Shown: positions 46,542 through 57,210, numbered from the stretch's first letter. The stretch: DNA of 64,000 nt from UBA1206 sp045600105 (GCA_045600105.1 JAZRXG010000007.1:1-64000); one strand, 5' to 3'. The notes: generated by a model from the sequence alone, not told the origin. Translations and numbers: made by a program.

Positions 46542-49106
46542 TCAGTTGAGTTTTGTCTTGAGATCGTAAAGTATCGACATTGCCTCGATCGGGGTTATCG
46601 TGTTGATGTCTATCCCCTTGAGCTTGTCGATTATGCGCTGCTCGGCGACGTCCTCGAACGAAACGTTCATGCTTTCTTCCTTCTGCACGGTCTGTTTCTT
46701 CGGGGAAGTGCTTTCAAGCTCCTTGAGTATGGCTTTTGCCTTGTTGACGACTTCCTTCGGAACTCCCGCAAGGGAAGCGACCTCGATGCCGAAGCTGTCG
46801 TCGGTGCCGCCTTTGACTATCTTGCGCAGGAAAATCACGTCGTTTCCGCGTTTCTTGGCGGCGATATTGTAATTGATGATGCCTCTGTCGGTGTCTTCCA
46901 TCGACGTCAGCTCGTGATAATGCGTCGCAAACAGCGTTTTCGCGCCGATCTTGCGGTTGGTGTATTCAAGCACGGCGCGCGCTATCGACATACCGTCGAA
47001 GGTGGACGTGCCGCGTCCTATTTCGTCGTAGATGATGAGCGAACGGCTCGTCGCGTTGGAAAGTATGAACGCGACCTCTTTCATTTCCATCATGAATGTG
47101 GAGTCGCCGCTCGAAAGGTCGTCGCTTGCGCCGACACGGGTGAATATCTTGTCGACCACGCCTATCCTCGCTTCACTCGCGGGGACGAACGAGCCTATCT
47201 GCGCCATCAGCGTGATGAGCGCGACCTGACGCATATAAGTCGATTTACCTGCCATGTTGGGGCCGGTGATCAGCATCGTGCGGCGCGAAGAACAGTCCAT
47301 ATCACAGTCGTTGGGTACGAAATATTTGTCTTTTACGAATTTTTCTACCACGGGATGCCTGCCGTCCTTGATGTAAAGGACGTCCGACATATCGACCTCG
47401 GGGCAGACGTAGTTCGATTCATCGGCGACAGCGGCGAGAGAACAGAGCACGTCTATCGCCGCGATGAGCTCGGCGGTCTTCCTTATCCTGTCCTTGGACG
47501 AAAGTATGTGCTCGCGCAGCTTCTGGAACAGCTCGTATTCAAGCTCGGCGTCGCGTTCCTTGGAGGTAACGACGCGGGATTCCATTTCCTTGAGTTCCTC
47601 GGTCACGTAGCGCTCCGCGTTTGCGAGTGTCTGACGGCGGATGTAGGTGTCTGGCACCTGATCCATGAACGACTTCGAAACCTCTATATAGTAGCCGAAA
47701 ACGCGGTTGTAGCCGACCTTCAGAGTTCTGATGCCGGTCCTTTCCTTTTCGTCCTGCTCGATGCGCGAAATGAACGTCTTGCCGTCGGTCATCATGTTTC
47801 TGAGCTCGTCGACCGCGGACGACGCGCCTTTTTTGATTATTCCGCCTTCTCTGAGCGACACGGGAGCGTCCTCGGCAATGGTGGAGTCGATGGATTCGCC
47901 TATGTCGTCAAGCAGATCGAACGAACGGAAAGCGTCGAGGAGGAGCGGGGAATTGAAGGACGAAATATTGTTTTTTATCGTGGGGAGTACGGATATCGTC
48001 TGCGAAAGAGAAAGCAGGTCACGCGCGTTTGCGGTGCCGTAAACGAGGCGGGTCAGCAGCCTTTCGACGTCGACCGTCTTTTTGAGCGCGTCGCATATCT
48101 CGTTTCTTTTGACGGGGCTCGACGCGAGCTCGCCGACCGACGCCTGACGCGTCCTTATGTCGTTCACCGAAAGCAGCGGCTTGTCGATCCAGCGTCTGAT
48201 GAGACGCGCGCCCGATGACGTTTTCGTTTTGTCGAGCACCCAGAGCAGAGAGCCGCGTTTTTCGTGGCTTCTTATGCTTTCGCAGAGCTCGAGATTGCGT
48301 CTGCTCGACGTGTCGAGCGACAGATATTTTTCCGCTTTATAGAACGATACGGTCTTTATGTACGAAAGATCGGTCTTCTGCGTCTGTTCAAGGTATACCA
48401 TCAGCGCCGAAAGGGCGAACGCCGCCTTTGACGACGGATTGACCGCGCCTTCGCCGAATCTGTCCTCGGTCTGCGCCTTTATCGTTTCGGCCGAGTAGGA
48501 GGACGGGTCGGCGGGAGTGATGAGAGACGAATATTTTTCCGAAAGGAAAGATTTTATCTCGTCGGGGACGAGCTTGTTCACGATGACTTCCTTGGGCTCG
48601 AACGACGCGAACTCGGAAAGCAGCGGATCGGGCTCGCTCACGGAGCCGATCTCGGTGAGCTGAACGTCGCCCGTCGTGATGTCGGCAAACACCACGCCAT
48701 AGCCGTAGCCGTCGGAATAGAGCGAGCAGATATAGTTGTTGCGGTTTTCGTCAAGGCAGCTTCCCTCGATGACCGTGCCCGGGGAAATGACGCGCAGGAT
48801 GTCGCGCTTCACGAGCCCCTTGGCGAGCTTCGGGTCTTCCATCTGTTCGCAGATAGCCACCTTGTAGCCCTTTGCGATAAGACGCGAAACGTAGGTGTCG
48901 ACCGCGTGGAACGGCACGCCGCACATCGGCGCTCTGTCCTCAAGACCGCAGTCTTTTCCCGTCAGAACGAGCTCGAGCTCCCGCGACGCGGTCTTGGCGT
49001 CGTCGAAGAACATCTCGTAAAAGTCGCCCACTCTGAACATCAGAATGCAGTCGGGGCGGTCTTTTTTTATGTCGAAGTATTGCTGCATCATCGGTGAAAG
49101 TGCCAT
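46542..49106 (-). CDS. mutS: DNA mismatch repair protein MutS
   Basis: MutS recognises mismatches and small loops. The 854-residue length is typical. The N-terminal FRVGDFYEMFFDDA (about 24-37) carries the Phe-x-Glu mismatch wedge, with the usual connector, lever and clamp regions, then the ATPase: Walker A GPNMAGKSTYM (about 617-627), FTRVGASDDLSSGDSTFM, Walker B SLIIYDEIGRGTST (about 690-703) and ATHYHEL (about 730-736). Start ATG 49106 has AAAGGG upstream. It is separated from the preceding gene by a 341-bp region of unknown content. Confidence 0.97.
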   Translation of the reverse strand: MALSPMMQQYFDIKKDRPDCILMFRVGDFYEMFFDDAKTASRELELVLTGKDCGLEDRAPMCGVPFHAVDTYVSRLIAKGYKVAICEQMEDPKLAKGLVKRDILRVISPGTVIEGSCLDENRNNYICSLYSDGYGYGVVFADITTGDVQLTEIGSVSEPDPLLSEFASFEPKEVIVNKLVPDEIKSFLSEKYSSLITPADPSSYSAETIKAQTEDRFGEGAVNPSSKAAFALSALMVYLEQTQKTDLSYIKTVSFYKAEKYLSLDTSSRRNLELCESIRSHEKRGSLLWVLDKTKTSSGARLIRRWIDKPLLSVNDIRTRQASVGELASSPVKRNEICDALKKTVDVERLLTRLVYGTANARDLLSLSQTISVLPTIKNNISSFNSPLLLDAFRSFDLLDDIGESIDSTIAEDAPVSLREGGIIKKGASSAVDELRNMMTDGKTFISRIEQDEKERTGIRTLKVGYNRVFGYYIEVSKSFMDQVPDTYIRRQTLANAERYVTEELKEMESRVVTSKERDAELEYELFQKLREHILSSKDRIRKTAELIAAIDVLCSLAAVADESNYVCPEVDMSDVLYIKDGRHPVVEKFVKDKYFVPNDCDMDCSSRRTMLITGPNMAGKSTYMRQVALITLMAQIGSFVPASEARIGVVDKIFTRVGASDDLSSGDSTFMMEMKEVAFILSNATSRSLIIYDEIGRGTSTFDGMSIARAVLEYTNRKIGAKTLFATHYHELTSMEDTDRGIINYNIAAKKRGNDVIFLRKIVKGGTDDSFGIEVASLAGVPKEVVNKAKAILKELESTSPKKQTVQKEESMNVSFEDVAEQRIIDKLKGIDINTITPIEAMSILYDLKTKLN

Positions 49107-49447
49107 GATATCAACCCTTTCGTGTCGGGACTAATCCCCGTATTTGATGACCTCTATCTCGTCGGCGATAGGCATGAGGAAATCCCAAAGTCGAAGCAAT
49201 GCTTCGACTTTGCTTTAGCTTGCTGTGAGATCGCGGAAAGCGCTGCAGAGTCGCCGTTTGCGGCCGTCAGGCGTACAACGGTACGTCGACAGGCGAAAAC
49301 GACGGCAGAAAAAGCGTGTATGACATATTCAAAGAAATCCGCAAGGATTTCTTCCTTAATAAACAATATATAATGTCGGAAGTCTTCCGCAAAAGGCAGA
49401 ATAAAACTTTTTAACGCTTTTTCGGTCTGCACGTTTTCAGCATCTCA
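49107..49447. other. 341-bp gap in the ricA-like/mutS operon with hairpin and no clear gene
   Basis: A perfect 12-bp inverted repeat with a 3-nt loop lies at 49188-49214 (CAAAGTCGAAGC / GCTTCGACTTTG). A GC-rich small hairpin (CGGGGATTAGTCCCG) lies at about 49125-49139. Both strands have short open frames (92 codons at 49154-49432 minus; 83 codons at 49122-49373 plus) without ribosome sites. The region may be a dispersed repeat or a decayed gene; I see no family. Confidence 0.5.
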
Positions 49448-49843
49448 TCAGTGACAGCCGCCGCAGGATGCGCAGTTACCCGAGCAATGCTCGTGATCGT
49501 GTTCGGGAACGACTACGGACTGAAGCTTGTTTACGATGTCGTTGTAAAGAACGTTGACGGCTTCTTCTGCTGCCATGAATCTCTTGGAGACCTCGTTCGA
49601 CGTGATCTGTTCGTAAAGGGCGTCGAGGCGCGCGGATATGGAAGTGAGGAGCAGCTCGTCCTTTTCTTCTTTGGCAAACTCGGTCTCGTATACGGAACGC
49701 TGGACGTTGTATTCGTTTGCGAGGGTGATGAGCTCCTTGTCGGCGACGTAAGCGTCTCTGGCTTCGAGGTATTCTTTGACTTCTCCTTCTTCGGCGATGA
49801 GTTTTTTGAGTTCTTCAACTGCTTTAAGAGTATTTACGTTCAT
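49448..49843 (-). CDS. YlbF/YmcA-family regulator with Cys-rich tail
   Basis: The 131-residue helical protein fits the YlbF/YmcA (DUF964) family, whose Bacillus members form a complex with YaaT that tunes RNase Y activity and sporulation/biofilm decisions. Its place right after miaB is the ymcA place in Bacillus. Residues about 114-131 form an extra tail HDHEHCSGNCASCGGCH, a plausible metal or Fe-S site. Start ATG 49843 has AAAGGA upstream. It is encoded 17 bp after miaB on the same strand. Confidence 0.85.
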   Translation of the reverse strand: MNVNTLKAVEELKKLIAEEGEVKEYLEARDAYVADKELITLANEYNVQRSVYETEFAKEEKDELLLTSISARLDALYEQITSNEVSKRFMAAEEAVNVLYNDIVNKLQSVVVPEHDHEHCSGNCASCGGCH

Positions 49844-49860
49844 TTTTTTATCCTTTCGGT

Positions 49861-51240
49861 TTATTTTATTTTTCCGTCGAGTCCGTACGGGTGCGCGTCG
49901 GTTATTTCCACGTTCACAAAAGTCCCTTCGGGAACGTCGGAATCGAAATTTACGGGCTTGTTCTGTCCGCTTCTGCCTGCTTTTCCGCCTTCTGACAGCA
50001 CTTTTATCGTCTTGCCGACGAGAAGACGGTTATTTGCGAGGGCAATGTCGTTTTCGGCATCGGAAATGAGCGAGAAACGGCGCACTTTTTCTTCGTGCGG
50101 GATCTGGTTTTCCATCTTTTCGGCGACCGTTCCGGGACGCGGCGAATAGACGAAGGTGTATATCATATCGTACCCGACCTCTTTGACGAGCGACAGGGTC
50201 TCGAGAAAATCCTCCTCGGTCTCCCCCGGGAAACCGCATATAATGTCCGTCGTTATGGCGGCGTCGGGCAGCTTTTCGCGGATGTACGCGACCTTTTCAA
50301 GGTACTGCTCACGCGTGTAGCGGCGGTTCATCTTTTCGAGTATCCTCGTCGAGCCCGACTGAACGGGCAGATGGAAATGCGGTGCGATATGTTCGGACGA
50401 CGCCATGACGTCAACGAGCTCCTTCGACGCGTCCTTCGGGTGGCTCGTCATAAAGCGCACCCAGTAGTCGCCGTCGGCGGAAGCGACGCGGCGCAGCAGC
50501 TCGGGGAACGAAACGTCGCCCTTGTAGCTGTTGACGTTCTGACCGAGCAGGGTGATGTCGCGGTAGCCGCGGGAGATCAGTCCGTTCGTCTCGGAGAGTA
50601 TGTCGGACGAAAGACGGCTTCTTTCTCTGCCTCTGACATAGGGGACCACGCAGTAGGTGCAGTAGTTGTTGCAGCCGTACATTATCGACACCCACGCTTT
50701 GTATGACGAGCTGCGGTGCGACGGCACGTTTTCGGCTATCACGCCGAAATCTGCGTGCGGCAGGTCGTTGATGAACGAAAGGCGCTTTTTGGAATTTATT
50801 GCCTTTTGTATCATCTCGGGCAGTCTGTGGTTCGCGTCAGTGCCGAAAACGGCGTCAACGTACGGATAAGACGTCTTCAGCTTTGCCCGTATATGCTCTT
50901 CCTGCGCCATGCAGCCGCAGAACATGATGAGCAGAAACGGGTTTTCTTCCTTCAGCTTCTTGTATCCGCCCGTGCGCGACAGAGTACGCAGCTCGGCGTG
51001 CTCTCTGATGGCGCAGGTATTCACTATGATGAGGTCGGCGTCCTTTTCGGTGTCGGTCTTGGTGTAGCCGCATTTTTCGGCAAGTCCCATCAGCTTTTCG
51101 CTGTCGGCTTCGTTCTGCTGGCAGCCGTAGGTCTGTATGAACGCCTTCGGATGCCTGCCTTCGCTTTCAAATCCGGCTTTCAGCGACGCCGCGATAAGGG
51201 ACTGCTTTGTTATTTCTTCTTGTGATACGAAAATTTCCAT
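49861..51240 (-). CDS. miaB: tRNA-2-methylthio-N6-dimethylallyladenosine synthase MiaB
   Basis: MiaB adds a methylthio group to i6A37 of tRNAs reading U-starting codons. Start ATG 51240 overlaps the previous stop (TAATG). The 459-residue product has the N-terminal methylthiotransferase domain with three Cys for the auxiliary cluster (TYGCQQNEADSE, NTCAIREHAE, FCGCMAQ), the radical-SAM triad CNNYCTYC (about 191-198), and a C-terminal TRAM domain. Fe-S clusters would be supplied by the Mrp-type carrier or others. Next gene is the YlbF-family gene. Confidence 0.96.
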   Translation of the reverse strand: MEIFVSQEEITKQSLIAASLKAGFESEGRHPKAFIQTYGCQQNEADSEKLMGLAEKCGYTKTDTEKDADLIIVNTCAIREHAELRTLSRTGGYKKLKEENPFLLIMFCGCMAQEEHIRAKLKTSYPYVDAVFGTDANHRLPEMIQKAINSKKRLSFINDLPHADFGVIAENVPSHRSSSYKAWVSIMYGCNNYCTYCVVPYVRGRERSRLSSDILSETNGLISRGYRDITLLGQNVNSYKGDVSFPELLRRVASADGDYWVRFMTSHPKDASKELVDVMASSEHIAPHFHLPVQSGSTRILEKMNRRYTREQYLEKVAYIREKLPDAAITTDIICGFPGETEEDFLETLSLVKEVGYDMIYTFVYSPRPGTVAEKMENQIPHEEKVRRFSLISDAENDIALANNRLLVGKTIKVLSEGGKAGRSGQNKPVNFDSDVPEGTFVNVEITDAHPYGLDGKIK

Positions 51241-52012
51241 TAAAACATCGTTCCTACGCATTTAAGATTATTCAGGTACCATTCGGAGTAATCGGGGTCA
51301 TTGGGGTCGAGCGAGTTTATCCCCACAAAATTCCTGCCGGAGGACGAGTGTACGAACTTTTTGCCTCCGATGCAGACCGCGACGTGACCGGGGAAGAAGA
51401 ACAGGTCGCCTTTTTTTGCGTCGTCAAGCGCTATCTTTTTCATGCCCGGGGTGCGGTCGATATCGGCGTCGCGCCATATCGTGATGCCCGCCATCTGATA
51501 CGCGGTGAACGCGAGTCCGGAGCAGTCGACGCCGTCGTGCGTTCTGCCGCCCCAGCGGTACTGCGTGCCCATGAACGAAAGGGCATAGCGGCATATCGTC
51601 TCTCTCGCGGTCTCTTCGTCTTTGAAAACGGGAATTTCACCCAGGTCTTCAAGTCTGATGTAAAACATTCTCTTGTCGGGGAGCACGACCATCGCGTGGC
51701 GGGGGATCTCTTTGGAAAATCCCACGTCAACGAGCGAGCCCATCGGCAGCGCCATAACGGGAGCGTAGTAATTCTCGGGGCTTTTTTTGAGGTCTGCCCA
51801 CGGAGCGGTTATTATGCGGTTGGGGGATGCGAGCTTTTCGGCTATCTCGTTTTCGTCGATATAGCCTTCGTACCCGTAGGACGTGCGGATCTTTGCAAAT
51901 CCGCACAGTCTGTCGAGCACTTCGACTTCGGTGCCGTAAAGCGCGTCGTCAACGTGTTCGCTGTCGAACGTCGGGTAGCGGTAAAGGTACGCGACGGGGA
52001 CGCTGACGATCA

Positions 52013-52013
<1 letters not shown>
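51240..52013 (-). CDS. NlpC/P60 cysteine peptidase with SH3-like domain
   Basis: The start at ATG 52013 follows AAGGAG and overlaps the preceding stop (TAATG). The 257-residue product has an N-terminal bacterial SH3-like segment (about 1-70) and a second barrel (about 75-140), then the NlpC/P60 domain with the nucleophile in DGVDCSGLAFTAYQ (about 158-171), the His in GHVAVCIGGK (about 206-215) and a distal polar residue. There is no signal peptide, so it resembles the cytoplasmic gamma-D-glutamyl-diamino-acid peptidases that recycle muropeptides (YkfC-like). Substrate inferred. Confidence 0.85.
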
Positions 52014-53176
<1,163 letters not shown>

Positions 53177-53248
53177 AATGTGCCTTCCTTTTTTTGTAAT
53201 GTATTTTTTTGTAGTTTTTTTCAAAAATATGATCGGGAGATGATGAAA

Positions 53249-54694
53249 ATGAGAAAAACGCTTTGTCTTCTTATGTCGTTCGTGCTTTTTGCGTCGGTCA
53301 TCACGGCTTCGGCGGCGACAGCGTCAAACGGCGGCGTGATGAACTGGTTTTTCCGTCCGTCGACCGACGGCGAACAGCCCGAGGTCATGGGCGGCAGCAC
53401 TCTTCCCGACGAATACGGTGCGCTATACCTCGGAAACGAAAACGAAAAAGTGATATATCTCACCTTTGACGCCGGATACGAAAACGGAAACGTCGAAAAA
53501 GTGCTCGACGTGCTTCTTTCTCATTCGGCGGTCGGCGCGTTTTTTATTCTGCCCAATATCATAAGGACGAATACCTCTCTCGTGAACAGGATGTTCGACG
53601 AGGGACACACGGTCTGCAACCATTCGTATTCGCACCGCAATATGGGGAAAATAAGCTCTTACGACGAGTTTATCAAAGAGATAGACGGAGTTGAAAAGGT
53701 CTGTCTTGAATATACGGGAAAGGAAATGTCAAAATATTTCCGACCTCCCGAGGGCGCGTTTTCCGAAAAAACGCTGTCTTTCTGCCGCGACGCCGGAGTC
53801 GTTCCGGTGTTCTGGTCGTTCGCCTACGCCGACTGGGACAACAACGCACAGAAGGACGAGGAGTGGGCATACGACAGGATAATGTCGTCCGTCCACAACG
53901 GTGAAGTGATGCTGCTGCACCCGACGTCTTCGACGAACGCCGCCATCCTCGACAGAGTGCTGACGTCGCTTGAAGAGCAGGGCTACCGCTTCGGCGGTCT
54001 CGACGAGCTTTATCTTTATTCGAGAACGGGAAAGCAGCTTCCCGCGTCGAACGAGATCGACGAGATAAATTATTATAAAAAGCAGGGGATGGTCTTCTGC
54101 GAGAATCCGTCGGCGGGCAAATGCGTCGCGCTGACGTTCGACGACGGGCCGCATCCGACTCTCACGGACGAAATACTCGACATTCTTGACGAGTACGGCG
54201 TTAAGGCCACCTTTTTCGCCATTGGCAAAAACGCTTCCGAAAATCCGGCTCCCGTAAGACGGGCGATAGAAGCGGGACATGAAATAGGCAATCACACCTA
54301 TTCGCACCTTCTTCTCGGGAAATGCAGCGAGGAAGCGTACCTTGCCGACGTCGAAAAAGCCGAAAAGCTTTTCGAAGAGGAATTTTCTTACCGTCCGCGG
54401 CTTTTCAGACCTCCCGGAGGCCGATTCGCCGCGGAAACGGTGGAAAAAATCTGTTCAAAGGGTTACAAATACGTTCTTTGGGCGTGGAGGCTCGACACAC
54501 GCGACTGGGCGTGCCCGAGCATCGGAGACGTCGTGGGCACGGTGATGAAAAACGTCAGAGGCGGTGATATCATTCTGTTCCACGACTACAACTCGTGCCG
54601 CAGCCCGACGCCCGACGCACTTCGCGTCATAATCCCGTCGCTTCGTGAGCAGGGATATACGTTCGTGACGGTGTCGGAGCTTTTCGGGGAATGA
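53249..54694 (+). CDS. Tandem-domain polysaccharide deacetylase (CE4), PdaA-like plus canonical
   Basis: The start at ATG 53249 has GGGAG 8 nt upstream, followed by a signal peptide (1-23). The 481-residue product has two NodB-type deacetylase domains in tandem. Domain 1 (about 65-255) resembles PdaA-type MurNAc deacetylases: TFDAGYEN (72-79), NHSYSH (124-129), FRPPEGAF and LLHPTSS. Domain 2 (about 290-480) has TFDDGPHPT (296-304), GNHTYSHLL, FRPPGGRF, RLDTRDW and LFHDYNS. First-domain Asp-to-Ala change at TFDxG is like the PdaA TFDNG variant. Both would act on cell-wall glycan. Convergent with the downstream gene, with a 68-bp overlap. Confidence 0.9.
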   Translation: MRKTLCLLMSFVLFASVITASAATASNGGVMNWFFRPSTDGEQPEVMGGSTLPDEYGALYLGNENEKVIYLTFDAGYENGNVEKVLDVLLSHSAVGAFFILPNIIRTNTSLVNRMFDEGHTVCNHSYSHRNMGKISSYDEFIKEIDGVEKVCLEYTGKEMSKYFRPPEGAFSEKTLSFCRDAGVVPVFWSFAYADWDNNAQKDEEWAYDRIMSSVHNGEVMLLHPTSSTNAAILDRVLTSLEEQGYRFGGLDELYLYSRTGKQLPASNEIDEINYYKKQGMVFCENPSAGKCVALTFDDGPHPTLTDEILDILDEYGVKATFFAIGKNASENPAPVRRAIEAGHEIGNHTYSHLLLGKCSEEAYLADVEKAEKLFEEEFSYRPRLFRPPGGRFAAETVEKICSKGYKYVLWAWRLDTRDWACPSIGDVVGTVMKNVRGGDIILFHDYNSCRSPTPDALRVIIPSLREQGYTFVTVSELFGE

Positions 54695-56393
54695 ATCTTC
54701 TTATGATAAGATAAGCGATAAGAGAGATGAACGAGAGGATGGAAACGATGACGCATATCTTTCTGAGCGTCGTTCCGGTATATTCGACGACGACTGTTCC
54801 TTTTTCGGTCGAGCCGATAAGTACACGGACCGCGCAGGTGTTGTCGGCGTAAGTGACCTCTGCGGGCTTGCCGTCTATTTTTGCGGTATAGCCCTTGTAC
54901 ATAAGGAGCGGAACGTCGATATAAGTATCGCTGTCCCGGTTTCCGCAGAAATCCACGGTTATCACGTTGAAATCACGGCTGAACGAGATCAGGTTTATCG
55001 GAATGTTGTTTGACGATACCGTTTCGCCTCTTTTGAGTATTCTCGATTTCATCGTTGAAGCCGAAATACGTTTGCCCGTTTTCGGGTCTTCGAGCGTCGG
55101 CATATATTCGCCGCCGCTGATCGTATTTTTGTAGTTGAATTCAACCTTTTCGTCTTTGGAATACTTGTTGTACATATTATTGAATTTCACTACGCCGGTG
55201 GTATAGTACAGAAAAACCGAAAAGCCCATCACCGCAAGTGCCGCAAAGAGTGCGGCTTTTTTGCTGCTTGCCGACGTAATGAACGCGCAAGCGGAAAGCG
55301 CGAATAAGAACGTCACGAAAATAAACAGTCTCCAGGGGAACTGAAGAGAACCCAGGAACGATTGGACGGAATCCCACGGAAAAGCGTTCGTGGTGCAAAA
55401 AAGCGTGATGATCCCGGCAAGGAAGAGCGGCCAGGCGCATTTTCCGACTGGTTTTTTTCTGATCTCGCTTATGATGAGAAAAGCGAATATCACTATCGGC
55501 AGAAGCCCAAAGCCGTTTGGTATCCAGGGGTCATTCGTTCTCATCGTCACGAACGGCGAAAGCAGAGCGTCCGCCGGCATCGCGCGGGATGAAAGCGTGC
55601 CCCATTGTACGGCGGCGCTTCCGTCGGTTATCGCAAGCTCGTGACCTCCCATCTGCTCGAGAAGCGGGAAAATGAAGAACGCGCTCAGGCAGAGGAACAC
55701 GGCGGCGGAGATCGCGATGACCGCAAGGCGTTTCGGCTTTTCGATGAACCGTTTGATGAGAATGAGCGAAAAGATGACGAGGAACACAACGCAGAAGACC
55801 GACGTTATAACGTGCGACAGCAGGCATCCCGCAAGACCGATGGAAAGCAAATACCACTTTTTACCGTCCTCGCATACTATCGAATAGAATCCGTAGGCTA
55901 TCAGCGGGATGAATGCAAATGTCTGCAGCTCGCCTATTGCCACGCGTGTGATGAGATCAACGCAGAAATACGACGAAAACGTATACGTTATCGCCGCGGT
56001 CAGAGCTCCGAGCCTGCTGCCGAACATCTTTTTTGAACAGTAATAGGAGGCAAACGCGGTGAACGTCGTTATCATCATAATGAACACGCGCAGCGAGGTT
56101 TCGACCTGCATACCCATAACGACGAGCAGTCCGGGGATGTGCAGGAAGATATCACCGTAGAAAAGAGGAGACGCATAGCCGTATCCGTTCAAATGCGTAT
56201 AATATATCGGAGACAGCAATTTTCCGTGACGGATGTTTTCGGCTATGCAGTCGATCCTGCTCAGGTGAAAATTGAGGTCGTGTCCCGTGTATATCTGCGT
56301 GAACGAGAGCGGATATATACACAGCACGAACACCGCCGCGGCGAGAATGAGCGGGTATTTGTTTTTTTTGATAAAGTCTGTTATCTTTGTCAT
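54627..56393 (-). CDS. PTPS_related / YfhO-like large membrane protein
   Basis: The 588-residue polytopic membrane protein has about 12 hydrophobic segments. The N-terminus reads IYTGHDLNFHLSRIDCIAEN (about 33-52), the typical first loop of the PF10131 (6-pyruvoyl-tetrahydropterin-synthase-related) domain in GT-C-like membrane proteins, and the C-terminal soluble region (about 440-545) is a YfhO-like beta domain. YfhO-type proteins are thought to modify lipid or wall polymers. The last ~20 codons overlap antisense to the deacetylase gene. It lies 24 bp after rnfB on the same strand and may be read from that operon. Confidence 0.8.
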   Translation of the reverse strand: MTKITDFIKKNKYPLILAAAVFVLCIYPLSFTQIYTGHDLNFHLSRIDCIAENIRHGKLLSPIYYTHLNGYGYASPLFYGDIFLHIPGLLVVMGMQVETSLRVFIMMITTFTAFASYYCSKKMFGSRLGALTAAITYTFSSYFCVDLITRVAIGELQTFAFIPLIAYGFYSIVCEDGKKWYLLSIGLAGCLLSHVITSVFCVVFLVIFSLILIKRFIEKPKRLAVIAISAAVFLCLSAFFIFPLLEQMGGHELAITDGSAAVQWGTLSSRAMPADALLSPFVTMRTNDPWIPNGFGLLPIVIFAFLIISEIRKKPVGKCAWPLFLAGIITLFCTTNAFPWDSVQSFLGSLQFPWRLFIFVTFLFALSACAFITSASSKKAALFAALAVMGFSVFLYYTTGVVKFNNMYNKYSKDEKVEFNYKNTISGGEYMPTLEDPKTGKRISASTMKSRILKRGETVSSNNIPINLISFSRDFNVITVDFCGNRDSDTYIDVPLLMYKGYTAKIDGKPAEVTYADNTCAVRVLIGSTEKGTVVVEYTGTTLRKICVIVSILSFISLIAYLIIRRFIPRKAPTPSRTYIPAHEATGL

Positions 56394-56417
56394 TTCTTCA
56401 TATCCGGAAAAACGGTT

Positions 56418-57206
56418 TCAGTTGAGTTTTATTGCCTTCATCGGGCAGGCTTCGGCACACGCTCCGCAGCCGGTGCATTTTTCGGTGTTGACCGAGGCGC
56501 GGTTGTTCACCATGGTGATCGCCTCATTCGGGCAGGTCTTCACGCATTTCGTGCAGCCGATGCAGCCCGCGGTGCAGGCGGCTCTCGTTTCGGCGCCCTT
56601 GTCCTCGTTGCGGCAGGCGACTTTTGCGACGTCACCGGCGACCACGAGAGAAATGAGGTTCTTGGGGCAGGTCTTCACGCACATACCGCAGCCGCGGCAC
56701 TTGGAGCAATCGACCTTGGCAACGCCGTTGACGATGGAAATGGCGTTGTACTGGCAGGCTTCCACGCAGTCACCGTGACCGAGGCAGCCGTATTTGCACT
56801 TGGTTTCGCCGAGGCAGACGAGCTTTGCGCCGCGGCAGGTCTGAACGCCTCTGTAATCAACGGTTTTCGGAGTGCAGTCGGGGTGTCCCGAGCAGTGCAC
56901 GAACGCGACCTTTTTCCGGGTGGACGCGGCTTCGACTCCGAGGATGGCGCATATCTTTTTCACGCCCTCTTCGCCGCCCACGGGGCAAAGGGTGGTTTTG
57001 ACTTTTCCGGTGGCGAGCGCCTTGGCGTAATCCGCGCATCCCGCAAACGAGCAGGAACCGCAGTTTGCGCCGGGAAGCACGTCGAGCAGCTTCTGTTCGG
57101 TCTCATTGACCTTGACATGGAACACTATCGACGCGATGCCGAGTCCGATACCGGCGATAAGGCCGATGGAAACGACGACTATTACAGCAGTAAGAATAGG
57201 ACTCAT
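56418..57206 (-). CDS. rnfB: Rnf complex ferredoxin subunit RnfB
   Basis: RnfB is the membrane-attached iron-sulfur subunit that takes electrons from reduced ferredoxin. The 262-residue product has one N-terminal membrane helix (about 7-28), a four-Cys domain (CGSCSFAGC, about 47-55), then ferredoxin-like motifs CKYGCLGHGDCVEAC, CSKCRGCGMCVKTC, CIGCTKCVKTC and CTGCGACAEAC. It is shorter than Acetobacterium RnfB. It is the last gene of the rnfC-D-G-E-A-B order, each nested by a few bp. Confidence 0.96.
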   Translation of the reverse strand: MSPILTAVIVVVSIGLIAGIGLGIASIVFHVKVNETEQKLLDVLPGANCGSCSFAGCADYAKALATGKVKTTLCPVGGEEGVKKICAILGVEAASTRKKVAFVHCSGHPDCTPKTVDYRGVQTCRGAKLVCLGETKCKYGCLGHGDCVEACQYNAISIVNGVAKVDCSKCRGCGMCVKTCPKNLISLVVAGDVAKVACRNEDKGAETRAACTAGCIGCTKCVKTCPNEAITMVNNRASVNTEKCTGCGACAEACPMKAIKLN

Positions 57207-57210
57207 TACG

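Noticed and set aside
49122..49432. Two short open frames in opposite directions between ricA-like gene and mutS
   Set aside because: No ribosome site, no recognised domain; reported as an unexplained region rather than as genes.
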